This document shows positions 25,879 to 34,306 of a stretch of 64,000 nt of DNA, one piece after another (positions within the stretch are counted from its first letter, which is position 1; every line of letters starts with the position of its first letter). The DNA is taken from the NCBI RefSeq assembly GCF_900635955.1, contig NZ_LR134201.1, positions 3,286,001 through 3,350,000 of the forward strand. Direction: 5' to 3'. Under the pieces are notes generated by a model. The model was not told the DNA's origin and searched no databases. It saw only the letters and a program-made list of their open reading frames with translations. This stretch comes from Cedecea lapagei. GTDB lineage: Bacteria; Pseudomonadota; Gammaproteobacteria; Enterobacterales; Enterobacteriaceae. Made by a program: the position numbers and the translations under genes.

Positions 25879-26205
25879 TCAGCTGTTGTTCGCGCGAATT
25901 TCTTGCCAGATTTTATCGCAACGACTCTTCGCGGCTTCATCATTGCCGCTCTTTCTGGCCTGAATACATTTCTGGTAATCCAGCACGCTCACCGTCTCTT
26001 TTTCAACAAACGCTTTGTGCTGCTTCTCCTGGCGCAGGACGTCCAGCACGCTCTGACAGGCTTCGATTTTATCCGGATTGCCTTCTGCGGTATTAATGCA
26101 GGCGCTGTAGGCCTGTTTCAGGCGTGAATCTTCCTTCGGCGCAGGCGGCTGAACGCAGGCGGAGAGCGTGAAAACCGCGGCAGTAAGCAGCAGGATTTTT
26201 TTCAT
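25879..26205 (-). CDS. chiQ: Chitosugar-induced lipoprotein ChiQ
   Basis: ChiQ (YbfN) is a small outer-envelope lipoprotein of unknown activity encoded with the chitoporin. From the ATG at 26205 it has 108 residues, the E. coli length. The signal peptide MKKILLLTAAVFTLSAC ends in a lipobox LSAC. The mature part contains four further cysteines (AYSACIN, IEACQ, YQKCIQ, KSRCDK) that probably form disulfides. It follows chiP by 47 bp, and its expression is expected to follow chiP. Confidence 0.92.
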   Translation of the reverse strand: MKKILLLTAAVFTLSACVQPPAPKEDSRLKQAYSACINTAEGNPDKIEACQSVLDVLRQEKQHKAFVEKETVSVLDYQKCIQARKSGNDEAAKSRCDKIWQEIRANNS

Positions 26206-26252
26206 GTTCGATTCCTTATAAAAAATCGGGCGCTCACGCGCCCGGTTTCGCA

Positions 26253-27659
26253 TCAGAAGATGGTGAACGGAGCAATAACGATGAATTTCACGTCACGCTC
26301 ATCCTGGAAGATGTTGCCGTAACCCCCGCCCCAGCTTGGAATATCGGAGTGGTTGTCGTACTGGGTGAAGTGCAGCTTGAACAGCGTGCCCTTAGCTCGG
26401 CCTTCCTGCACGGTGTACATGGCATCCAGACTGTATGAAGACTCTTTAATCTTGTTAGACGCGATGTCCTGGCGGTTGCCGGAGGCATCAAGCGCCCATG
26501 TGGCAGGTTTTGCATCCCATGCATAAACATAGGAGCCTCCCACAGCCCAGCCCGGCAGATTCCAGTTGCTCAGGTCATACATGGCGCCGAAGAACACGGC
26601 TTTTTCGCCGTTGGCGTTAAAGTCAGAACGGTTATCCCACCATACGTCGAGACGACCGTTTGAAGAGGCGTAGGTCGGCGTCATACGCTGCAGGAAGTAG
26701 CCCTGCTGGCCTTCTGCCCTGACCATGGTCCCTTCCAGACGGAGGTCAACCTGACCAACCTTATAGCCGAAGGTCAGCGCCTGCAGCCACGCGGTACCGT
26801 CGTAGATATCGTTGATGGTGTTGTTAGAGGCTTTATCGCGGGTGCCGTAGAACTGGTAGCTGGTGCTCAGCGGGCTGCCAGCAACGTCGAATTTATAGCT
26901 CGCTTTTGCGAAGTACTGGTCAACAAAGCCTTCAGCCTGGCCAAATGCGGCCTCCAGAATCAGGTCGTTTTTAAAGTCATACTTCGCGCCGATGGAGTGC
27001 AGATAATCAACTTTGGTCTTTTTATCGTTCTGGTAAAACTTGTCCGTTTCCAGGTGCCAGGGCGCCTTGTACTCGTTGGTCCACATGTAGGAGAAGCTCA
27101 GCGCGCCGGCATCACCGTAGTCGAATGCCGCCCCGGCTTCAGCCCCCTGGTAGGTACCTGGCATAAAGCTCCAGTGTGGCGCTAACAGCGTCTGGCCGGT
27201 GGGCTGGATGTAGCCCGCACGCGCCCAGACCGGGCCATATTTGAATTTGGCTGCGGCTTTATAAAGGCTGATGCCGCCTTTATCGCCGGAGTAGTCTTCG
27301 TCGTAGGTTCTGTTTTTCGAGGAGAACGCAATTTCGTTTGGGTGGCCGCTGGCGCTGTCTTCGGCCATTTCAATGGCGGTAAAAGCGGCGATATCCAGAC
27401 CAAACATATCGGCTGCATAGCCCGACTGGAAGTCGAGGTTGGCGTTCCATGTTGAGTGCGACAGGTTGGTTTTGTACTTACCGTCGGTTACGTCTTTACG
27501 GTCACGTTCACGCTGCCAGTAATAGATGCCGCCGGTCAGGGTAGAGTCATCAACAAAGCCCGCGGCGCTAACCTGCGGAGCCACCACAAAACCAGAAAGA
27601 GCGGTAACACTTGCAATAGCAAGAGCAAGCGCACTACGTTTGCCACTAAACGTACGCAT
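26253..27659 (-). CDS. chiP: Chitoporin
   Basis: ChiP is an OprD-family outer-membrane channel for chitooligosaccharides. From the ATG at 27659 (MRTFSGKRSALALAIAS) it has 468 residues as in E. coli; the signal peptide ends near APQVSAAG. The body is beta-barrel sequence ending in the aromatic IAPFTIF typical of outer-membrane export. GAGGAA precedes the ATG and is inside the ChiX-pairing site. The neighbours chiQ, glnS, nagE and the NagC boxes upstream link it to amino-sugar use. Confidence 0.95.
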   Translation of the reverse strand: MRTFSGKRSALALAIASVTALSGFVVAPQVSAAGFVDDSTLTGGIYYWQRERDRKDVTDGKYKTNLSHSTWNANLDFQSGYAADMFGLDIAAFTAIEMAEDSASGHPNEIAFSSKNRTYDEDYSGDKGGISLYKAAAKFKYGPVWARAGYIQPTGQTLLAPHWSFMPGTYQGAEAGAAFDYGDAGALSFSYMWTNEYKAPWHLETDKFYQNDKKTKVDYLHSIGAKYDFKNDLILEAAFGQAEGFVDQYFAKASYKFDVAGSPLSTSYQFYGTRDKASNNTINDIYDGTAWLQALTFGYKVGQVDLRLEGTMVRAEGQQGYFLQRMTPTYASSNGRLDVWWDNRSDFNANGEKAVFFGAMYDLSNWNLPGWAVGGSYVYAWDAKPATWALDASGNRQDIASNKIKESSYSLDAMYTVQEGRAKGTLFKLHFTQYDNHSDIPSWGGGYGNIFQDERDVKFIVIAPFTIF

Positions 27660-27663
27660 AGTT

Positions 27664-27679
27664 AAATTCCTCTTTGACG
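27664..27679 (-). promoter_or_regulatory. ChiX sRNA pairing site over the chiP ribosome-binding site
   Basis: The minus-strand sequence CGTCAAAGAGGAATTT, ending 4 bases before the chiP ATG, is the exact complement of the seed AAATTCCTCTTTGACG that I know from E. coli ChiX. It covers the Shine-Dalgarno sequence, so constitutive repression by ChiX, relieved by chitosugar-induced decoy RNA, is expected if ChiX is encoded elsewhere in this genome. Confidence 0.8.
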
Positions 27680-27790
27680 TAAAAATCATCGTCTGACGTA
27701 AAAGCGCCAATGACGAAAAAAAAAGTAAAATTGCCTAAAGGCTAAAAGCGGTTTCTTTCTAACTCACCCGCATTACTGCTGCTGATAGAC

Positions 27791-27813
27791 TATTTTTCGC
27801 GACGCGAATTATC
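27791..27813. promoter_or_regulatory. NagC operator 1, chiP promoter region
   Basis: ATTTTTCGC-gac-GCGAATTAT is a near-palindrome of NagC/Mlc type (TTCGC...GCGAA core in AT-rich flanks), 130 bp upstream of chiP. A second copy lies at 28026, centre-to-centre about 235 bp, suggesting looping. NagC repression of chiP is known in E. coli. Confidence 0.7.
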
Positions 27814-28025
27814 AACGACTTTGTCTCAGAGATTTCCTGGAGTATGACAGAGAGCACATAATCTATGTGCATTTGTAACAAAATCACGCACCAGCTTCTT
27901 AGCCCGCGATATCACTAATTATCAAAATAAAATTCTATTGAGAGCGCTTTCATTATAAGCATCAGCAGATTACGAAGAAGAGACGGCCGGAGATAAGGGT
28001 AACGCTGACCCAAGAGTAAATGAGA

Positions 28026-28046
28026 ATTAATTCGCACCGCGAATGT
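28026..28046. promoter_or_regulatory. NagC operator 2, between chiP and glnS
   Basis: ATTAATTCGC-acc-GCGAATGTG has the same TTCGC-N3-GCGAA core as the site at 27791 and the nagE site at 32104. It lies just beyond the glnS terminator. Between the two sites (27815-28025) I see an AT-rich chiP promoter region but no confident -10/-35 pair. Confidence 0.68.
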
Positions 28047-28080
28047 GTAGCATGCGTTAATGGTGTGTAATCAGAAAGAA

Positions 28081-28105
28081 AAAACGCCGCATTGCGCGGC
28101 GTTTT
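28081..28105 (-). terminator. glnS terminator
   Basis: AAAACGCCGC-attgc-GCGGCGTTTT; perfect 10-bp stem. On the minus strand the U-run follows the stem, about 20 bp past the glnS stop. Confidence 0.88.
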
Positions 28106-28125
28106 CATCAGGCAGCGACCGGCAA

Positions 28126-29793
28126 TTATTCGCCGATTTTTGCCCAGGTATCACGCAGGCCAACGGTGCGGTTAAACACCAGTTTTTCTGCGGTTGTGTA
28201 GCGGCTGTCGAGGCAGAAGTACCCTTCACGCTCGAACTGATAAGCCTTACCTTTTTCTGCGTTCTGCAGGCTTGGCTCAACAAAGCCCTGACGAATAACC
28301 AGCGAGTCAGCGTTAATGGTAGACAAGAAGTCTTCCGCAGCCCCTGGGTTCGCAACGCTAAACAGGCGGTCATACAGGCGGATCTCAACCGGCAGAGCAT
28401 GTGCAGCGCTCACCCAGTGGATCACACCTTTCACTTTGCGGCCGTCTGCCGGATCCTTGCTCAGGGTTTCCGGGTCGTAGGTGCAGTACAGCTCGGTGAT
28501 GTTGCCTTCCGCATCTTTTTCTACGCGCTCGGCTTTGATCACATAGGCATTACGCAGACGAACTTCTTTACCCAGCACCAGACGCTTGTACTGCTTGTTC
28601 GCTTCTTCGCGGAAGTCGGCGCGGTCGATATACACTTCACCGCTGAACGGCACTTCACGACTGCCCATCTCAGGTTTGTTCGGGTGATTCGGCATGGTCA
28701 CCGTCTCTTCCCCACCCTGCGGGTAGTTAGTGATGATAACTTTTACCGGATCCAGCACGGCCATCGCGCGCGGCGCGTTCTCGTTCAGATCGTCACGGAT
28801 GCACGATTCCAGAGAAGCCATCTCTACGGTGTTGTCCTGCTTGGTCACACCGATGCGCTTACAGAATTCACGAATAGACGCTGCGGTGTAGCCGCGACGG
28901 CGCAGGCCGGAGATCGTCGGCATACGCGGGTCATCCCAGCCTTCAACAATCTTCTCGGTCACCAGCAGGTTAAGCTTGCGCTTGGACATGATGGCATATT
29001 CGAGGTTGAGGCGAGAAAACTCGTACTGGCGCGGATGAGCAGGAATGCTGATGTTATCCAGCACCCAGTCATACAGGCGGCGGTTATCCTGGAACTCAAG
29101 GGTACACAGCGAGTGCGTGATCCCTTCCAGCGCATCGGAAATGCAGTGGGTGAAGTCATACATCGGATAGATGCACCACTTGCTGCCGGTCTGGTGGTGG
29201 TCGGCAAATTTAATGCGGTACAGCACCGGATCGCGCATCACGATAAACGGCGAAGCCATATCAATTTTGGCGCGCAGGCAGGCAGTACCCTCGGCGAATT
29301 CACCGTTGCGCATTTTCTCGAACAGCGCGAGGTTTTCCTCAACGCTGCGATCGCGGAACGGGCTGTTTTTGCCTGGCGCAGTCAGGGAGCCACGGTATTC
29401 ACGGATTTGTTCCGGGCTCAGCTCATCCACATAGGCCAGGCCTTTGTTAATCAGCTCAACGGCATAGTTAAACAGCTGGTCAAAATAGTCAGACGAATAA
29501 CGCACGTTACCGGACCAGTGGAAGCCCAGCCATTCAACGTCGTGTTTGATGGACTCTACGTATTCGATGTCTTCTTTTACCGGGTTTGTGTCATCGAAGC
29601 GCAGGTTGCAGTGCCCCTGGTAGTCCTGGGCAATGCCAAAGTTCAGGCAGATAGACTTTGCATGGCCGATATGCAGATAGCCATTCGGCTCAGGCGGAAA
29701 ACGGGTGCAAATACTGGTGTGCTTACCGTTCGCCAGGTCTTCATCAATAATCTGACGAATAAAGTTAGTTGGGCGGGCTTCAGCCTCACTCAT
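28126..29793 (-). CDS. glnS: Glutaminyl-tRNA synthetase
   Basis: GlnS charges tRNA-Gln; four of its substrate tRNA genes are at 38.8-39.3 kb. The 555 residues (E. coli 554) include the class I HIGH motif (PPEPNGYLHIGHAKS) and the MSKRKLNLLV form of KMSKS, followed by the two beta-barrel anticodon-binding domains. It is monocistronic with its own terminator. A 591-codon open frame on the opposite strand is only a shadow. Confidence 0.98.
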   Translation of the reverse strand: MSEAEARPTNFIRQIIDEDLANGKHTSICTRFPPEPNGYLHIGHAKSICLNFGIAQDYQGHCNLRFDDTNPVKEDIEYVESIKHDVEWLGFHWSGNVRYSSDYFDQLFNYAVELINKGLAYVDELSPEQIREYRGSLTAPGKNSPFRDRSVEENLALFEKMRNGEFAEGTACLRAKIDMASPFIVMRDPVLYRIKFADHHQTGSKWCIYPMYDFTHCISDALEGITHSLCTLEFQDNRRLYDWVLDNISIPAHPRQYEFSRLNLEYAIMSKRKLNLLVTEKIVEGWDDPRMPTISGLRRRGYTAASIREFCKRIGVTKQDNTVEMASLESCIRDDLNENAPRAMAVLDPVKVIITNYPQGGEETVTMPNHPNKPEMGSREVPFSGEVYIDRADFREEANKQYKRLVLGKEVRLRNAYVIKAERVEKDAEGNITELYCTYDPETLSKDPADGRKVKGVIHWVSAAHALPVEIRLYDRLFSVANPGAAEDFLSTINADSLVIRQGFVEPSLQNAEKGKAYQFEREGYFCLDSRYTTAEKLVFNRTVGLRDTWAKIGE

Positions 29794-29908
29794 CGCGGGT
29801 TCCTCAAAGCGTGTACCTTAGTTAACTGTGCATGATCTAATAAGCTGCCTCGGGAAACAACCTTTAGTTGCATAAATTAGGGCATCCATGCCCGTTAGCA
29901 ACGGGCAA

Positions 29909-29942
29909 TAAAAAAGCGGCTGACGATTTACGTCAGCCGCTT
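29909..29942 (-). terminator. nagE terminator
   Basis: AAGCGGCTGACG-attta-CGTCAGCCGCTT, a 12-bp perfect stem, with an A-run on its left giving the U-tract of the minus-strand nagE transcript. A small hairpin GCCCGTT-agc-AACGGGC (29890-29906) lies just beyond it. Confidence 0.9.
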
Positions 29943-29969
29943 AAGGCACAAATGCTTACTCAGGAGCGA

Positions 29970-31991
29970 TTACTTGCCTTTAATCTCATACAGTGGCGTT
30001 TGACCGGCAACAACCTGACCTTTGGCCTGGATAACCAGACCGCCGAAGTCGTCGATGTTGCTGCAAACAACCGGGCTAATCATGGAGCGGGCGTTAGCGT
30101 TCAGGAAATCAAGATCCATTTCCAGAATCGGCTGGCCGGCAACCACTTCAGCCCCTTCGTCAACCAGACGCGTGAACCCTTTGCCACCCAGAGCAACGGT
30201 ATCAATGCCCATATGAACCACAATTTCAGCGCCTTTTTCAGTCTCAAGGCAGAAGGCATGGTTGGTGTTAAAGATTTTCACGATGGTACCGGCTGCAGGA
30301 GAAACAACGGTTTTGTCCGTTGGCTTCACGGCTACGCCATCACCCACCGCTTTGCTGGCAAACGCTTCGTCAGGAACCTGCTCAAGCTCAACCACTTCAC
30401 CGGTCACCGGGGAAACCAGGGTCTCAACGGTCACGCTGGTTGCATTAGGAACCGCCTGTGGTTTAGCAGCAGCAGGTGCCGCCGCAGCAACAGGCGCGGC
30501 TGCTTCTACGGTGCCTGCCGTTTTCATCGCGTTAGCAATTTTTTCTGCTGCAAAGCCCACGATGATCTGCACGCTGGTTTTGTTCAGGCGGATAACGCCC
30601 GTCGCACCCAGGCGTTTAGCCAGCGCTTCATTGACCACAGAAGAGTCTTTCACGTTCAGACGCAGACGAGTGATACAGGCATCAATGCCGGTCAGGTTGG
30701 CTGAGCCACCGACGGCAGAGATGTACTGACGAGCCAGGCCGGAAACGTCCTGATTTGCATCACCGCTCACATTCACGTCCTGACCATCGGCTTCGTCACC
30801 GGCAACGGCCAGTTCACGCCCTGGGGTCAGCAGGTTGAATTTGGTGATGGTGAAACGGAATACCACGTAGTAGATAACGAAGAACACCAGGCCCTGAGGA
30901 ATCAGCATGTACCATTTGGTTGCTAATGGGTTGCGTACCCAAAGCATCATATCCACCAGACCTGCGCTGAAGCCAAAACCAGATATCCAGTGCATGCTTG
31001 CCGCGATAAATACGGAGATACCGGTCAGCACGGCGTGAATCACGTACAGTACCGGAGCAACGAACATGAAGGAGAATTCCAGCGGCTCGGTGATACCGGT
31101 GAAGAAGGCCGCAAAGGCACCGGCCATCATGATACCCAGAACTTTCGCTTTATTTTCAGGACGTGCACAGTGGTAGATAGCCAGCGCTGCACCCGGCAGG
31201 CCGAACATCATGATCGGGAAGAAGCCCGCCTGGTAACGACCGGTGATGCCAATCTCAGCTTTACCTGCAGCAATGGATTGAGCGCCGCCCAGGAAGTTAG
31301 GGATATCGTTAATGCCGGCAACGTCAAACCAGAACACGGAGTTCAGGGCGTGATGCAGGCCTACCGGGATCAGTAGACGGTTGAAGAAGGCATAAATACC
31401 TGCGCCCACGGAGCCCAGCTTCTGAATGTGCTCACCGAAGTTGACTAAAGCTTCGAAGATCATCGGCCAGACGTACATCAAGATGAAGGCAACAGCGATC
31501 ATCACGAAGGAGGTGAGGATAGGCACCAGACGACGGCCGCTGAAGAACGACAGCGCTTTCGGCAGCTCAACGCCGCTGAAGCGGTTATAGAGTTCTGCAG
31601 AAATGATACCCACCAGAATACCCACAAACTGGTTTTCAATTTTGCCAAACGCCGCCGGAACCTGGTCCGCCGGAATTTTCTGGATCATCGCAACCGCTGC
31701 CGGTGAGCAGAGGGTGGTCAGAACCAGGAAGCCAACAAAGCCGGTCAGCGCGGCTGCGCCGTCTTTGTCTTTGGACATGCCGTAAGCGACGCCGATGGCG
31801 AACAGCACGGACATGTGATCGATAATGGCGGAACCGGATTTGATCAACAGTGCAGCAAAGGCGTTATCTCCACCCCAACTGACTGGGTCAATCCAGTAAC
31901 CAACCCCCATTAATATTGCTGCTGCTGGCAGTGTAGCCACCGGCACCATAAGTGCCCGGCCCACGCGCTGTAGATAACCTAGAATACTCAC
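29970..31991 (-). CDS. nagE: N-acetylglucosamine PTS permease, EIICBA
   Basis: NagE imports and phosphorylates GlcNAc. A GTG start at 31991 follows AGGGGG at good spacing and gives MSILGYLQRVGRALM, 673 residues; a longer reading from 32078 runs into the operators. Domains: EIIC membrane domain (about 1-400), EIIB with phosphocysteine in IDACITRLRLNV, an Ala/Pro linker, and EIIA with active His in VVHMGIDTV. The EIIA part is almost identical to E. coli NagE. The EIIC part is not: it has an insertion with CSPAAVAMIQKIPADQVP and is longer than the 648-residue E. coli protein. GlcNAc specificity rests on the nag context. Confidence 0.93.
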   Translation of the reverse strand: MSILGYLQRVGRALMVPVATLPAAAILMGVGYWIDPVSWGGDNAFAALLIKSGSAIIDHMSVLFAIGVAYGMSKDKDGAAALTGFVGFLVLTTLCSPAAVAMIQKIPADQVPAAFGKIENQFVGILVGIISAELYNRFSGVELPKALSFFSGRRLVPILTSFVMIAVAFILMYVWPMIFEALVNFGEHIQKLGSVGAGIYAFFNRLLIPVGLHHALNSVFWFDVAGINDIPNFLGGAQSIAAGKAEIGITGRYQAGFFPIMMFGLPGAALAIYHCARPENKAKVLGIMMAGAFAAFFTGITEPLEFSFMFVAPVLYVIHAVLTGISVFIAASMHWISGFGFSAGLVDMMLWVRNPLATKWYMLIPQGLVFFVIYYVVFRFTITKFNLLTPGRELAVAGDEADGQDVNVSGDANQDVSGLARQYISAVGGSANLTGIDACITRLRLNVKDSSVVNEALAKRLGATGVIRLNKTSVQIIVGFAAEKIANAMKTAGTVEAAAPVAAAAPAAAKPQAVPNATSVTVETLVSPVTGEVVELEQVPDEAFASKAVGDGVAVKPTDKTVVSPAAGTIVKIFNTNHAFCLETEKGAEIVVHMGIDTVALGGKGFTRLVDEGAEVVAGQPILEMDLDFLNANARSMISPVVCSNIDDFGGLVIQAKGQVVAGQTPLYEIKGK

Positions 31992-32103
31992 TTTATTCCC
32001 CCTATGAGACCCCGTTAAGGCTCTTTCAAGCAGTGTTTTTATTGTCTTACTTACATTGAATACACGGCGACGATTCACATCACACGCTGAAGTGTGAAAA
32101 AAA

Positions 32104-32124
32104 TTAATTCGTACCGCAAATTAA
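32104..32124. promoter_or_regulatory. NagC operator, nagE side
   Basis: TTAATTCG-taccg-CAAATTAA lies about 115 bp upstream of nagE. It pairs with the site at 32198; the centres are about 94 bp apart, close to nine helical turns, the loop geometry known for NagC at E. coli nagE-nagB. Confidence 0.85.
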
Positions 32125-32133
32125 ACGCGCTTT

Positions 32134-32155
32134 TTTTGTGATATTTATCACCAAA
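32134..32155. promoter_or_regulatory. CRP-binding site in the nagE-nagB divergent region
   Basis: TTTTGTGATATTTATCACCA is a strong match to the CRP consensus TGTGA-N6-TCACA (TGTGA, six bases, TCACC). It sits between the two NagC operators, so cAMP-CRP activation of both divergent units is expected. Confidence 0.85.
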
Positions 32156-32197
32156 TATCGCTTAAACCCTCCCCGTTCACTGGCTATCTCAGAAAAC

Positions 32198-32221
32198 TTA
32201 TTTTATGATTCAAAAAATCAA
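32198..32221. promoter_or_regulatory. NagC operator, nagB side
   Basis: TTATTTTATGATTCAAAAAA plus TCAA corresponds closely to the E. coli nagB NagC site. It lies about 105 bp upstream of nagB. Confidence 0.8.
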
Positions 32222-32324
32222 GGCGGATTGATCCCTGTCGGTTCAGTATAAAAGTGGTTTACCCTTATGCTTATCGAGATCGATTCAGCTAACCCTATTT
32301 TTACTCTTAACTACGAGGTGAATG

Positions 32325-33125
32325 ATGAGACTGATTCCCCTGGCTACCCCGGCACAAGTCGGCAAATGGGCAGCTCGCCATATTGTAAACCGCATTAATG
32401 CATTTAAACCGACCGCAGACCGTCCTTTCGTTCTGGGTCTGCCTACCGGCGGTACGCCGCTGGAAGCTTACAAGGCTTTGGTTGAGATGCATAAAGCAGG
32501 CCAGGTTAGTTTTAAGAACGTCGTCACATTCAACATGGATGAGTACGTCGGCCTGCCGAAAGAACATCCGGAAAGCTATTATACTTTCATGCACCGCAAC
32601 TTCTTTGATCATGTTGATATCCCAGCAGAAAACATTAACCTGCTGAACGGCAACGCGGAAGATGTTGATGCCGAATGCCGCCGCTACGAAGAAAAAATTC
32701 GCTCCTACGGCAAAATCCACCTGTTTATGGGCGGCGTTGGCAACGACGGTCACATCGCATTTAACGAACCCGCCTCTTCTCTGGCATCCCGCACTCGTAT
32801 TAAAACGCTGACTCATGACACTCGCGTGGCAAACTCTCGCTTCTTCGGCGGCGATGTCACTCAGGTGCCAAAATATGCGCTGACCGTCGGCGTGGGTACG
32901 CTTCTGGATGCAGAAGAAGTGATGATTCTGGTGCTGGGTGGCGTAAAAGCCCAGGCGCTTCAGGCGGCCGTTGAAGGCAACGTTAACCACATGTGGACCA
33001 TCACCTGTCTGCAGCTGCATCCGAAGGCGGTCATCGTTTGTGATGAGCCGTCCACGATGGAGCTGAAAGTGAAAACGTTGAAATATTTCAACGAGCTGGA
33101 AGCAGAAAACATCAAAGGTCTTTAA
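32325..33125 (+). CDS. nagB: Glucosamine-6-phosphate deaminase
   Basis: NagB converts glucosamine 6-phosphate to fructose 6-phosphate and ammonia. Two adjacent ATGs exist; I use the second (32325), giving the 266 residues of E. coli NagB starting MRLIPLATP. The LGLPTGGTP loop, NMDEYVGL (catalytic Asp72) and GGVGNDGHIAFNEP (Asp141, His143, Glu148) are intact. It begins the nagBACD operon behind GAGGTG and is activated by GlcNAc-6-P. Confidence 0.98.
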   Translation: MRLIPLATPAQVGKWAARHIVNRINAFKPTADRPFVLGLPTGGTPLEAYKALVEMHKAGQVSFKNVVTFNMDEYVGLPKEHPESYYTFMHRNFFDHVDIPAENINLLNGNAEDVDAECRRYEEKIRSYGKIHLFMGGVGNDGHIAFNEPASSLASRTRIKTLTHDTRVANSRFFGGDVTQVPKYALTVGVGTLLDAEEVMILVLGGVKAQALQAAVEGNVNHMWTITCLQLHPKAVIVCDEPSTMELKVKTLKYFNELEAENIKGL

Positions 33126-33152
33126 GCACCACTTTAATACCGGGGGTAGGAG

Positions 33153-34301
33153 ATGTATGCATTAATCCACGGTCGGATTTACACCGGCCATGAAATTCTG
33201 GATGACCACGCGGTAGTTATTGCCGATGGCCTGATTGAGCGTGTTTGCCCTGTTGACGCTTTGCCAGCAGGAATAGAAACACGCGATGTGGGCGGTGCCG
33301 TCATTGCCCCCGGCTTTATTGATGTTCAGCTGAACGGCTGCGGCGGCGTGCAGTTTAACGACACAGCAGAAGCCGTTTCGGTTGAAACGCTGGAAATCAT
33401 GCAGAAAGCGAACGAACGCTCAGGCTGCACCAGCTACCTGCCTACGCTTATCACCACCAGCGATGAGCTGATGATGCAGGGCGTAAACGTGATGCGTGAA
33501 TACCTGGCGAAATACAGCCACCAGGCGCTGGGTTTACACCTTGAAGGCCCGTGGCTCAACATCGTTAAGAAAGGGACGCACAACCCAGGCTTTGTTCGCA
33601 AACCGGACGCGAAGCTGGTTGATTTCCTCTGTCAGAATGCAGACGTGATCACCAAAATTACCCTCGCCCCGGAAATGGTTGAGCCAGAAGTGATTCAGAA
33701 ACTGGTCGCCGCAGGCATCATTGTTTCCGCAGGCCACTCCAACGCGACCCTGAAAGAAGCCAAAATCGGCTTCCGCGCCGGGATCACTTTCGCGACTCAC
33801 CTTTTCAACGCCATGCCTTACATTACCGGCCGTGAACCGGGCCTTGCTGGCGCAATTTTTGATGAAGCCGACGTTTACTGTGGCATCATTGCTGATGGCC
33901 TGCATGTTGATTATGCGAACATCCGCACCGCAAAACGCGTGAAGGGCGATAAACTGTGTCTGGTCACTGACGCCACCGCACCGGCTGGCGCGAACATCGA
34001 TCAGTTCATTTTTGCTGGTAAAACAATATACTACCGTGACGGTCTGTGCGTTGACGAGAACGGAACCCTCAGCGGGTCTGCACTGACAATGATTCAGGGC
34101 GTTCGCAACCTGGTGGAGCACGCGGCGATTGCGCTGGATGAAGTCCTGCGTATGGCAACGCTCTACCCTGCTCGCGCAATGGGCGTGGATAAACAGCTGG
34201 GCGCAATTGAAGCCGGCAAAGTGGCTAACCTGACCGTGTTTACCCGCGACTATAAAATCATCAAGACCATCGTTAATGGTAACGAGGTCGTAACTGAGTA
34301 A
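33153..34301 (+). CDS. nagA: N-acetylglucosamine-6-phosphate deacetylase
   Basis: NagA removes acetate from GlcNAc-6-P to give glucosamine 6-phosphate for NagB. It has 382 residues as in E. coli. Metal and substrate motifs seen are HLEGPWLN, GHSNATL, ATHLFNAM and the catalytic aspartate in LVTDATAPAG. Because its substrate is the NagC inducer, NagA level also sets induction of the regulon. GGGGTAGGAG precedes the ATG, 27 bp after nagB. Confidence 0.98.
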   Translation: MYALIHGRIYTGHEILDDHAVVIADGLIERVCPVDALPAGIETRDVGGAVIAPGFIDVQLNGCGGVQFNDTAEAVSVETLEIMQKANERSGCTSYLPTLITTSDELMMQGVNVMREYLAKYSHQALGLHLEGPWLNIVKKGTHNPGFVRKPDAKLVDFLCQNADVITKITLAPEMVEPEVIQKLVAAGIIVSAGHSNATLKEAKIGFRAGITFATHLFNAMPYITGREPGLAGAIFDEADVYCGIIADGLHVDYANIRTAKRVKGDKLCLVTDATAPAGANIDQFIFAGKTIYYRDGLCVDENGTLSGSALTMIQGVRNLVEHAAIALDEVLRMATLYPARAMGVDKQLGAIEAGKVANLTVFTRDYKIIKTIVNGNEVVTE

Positions 34302-34306
34302 ATAGC

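Noticed and set aside
28060..29835. 591-codon open frame on the plus strand
   Set aside because: It lies exactly antisense to glnS, which has full conservation; the frame is open only because of glnS codon usage.
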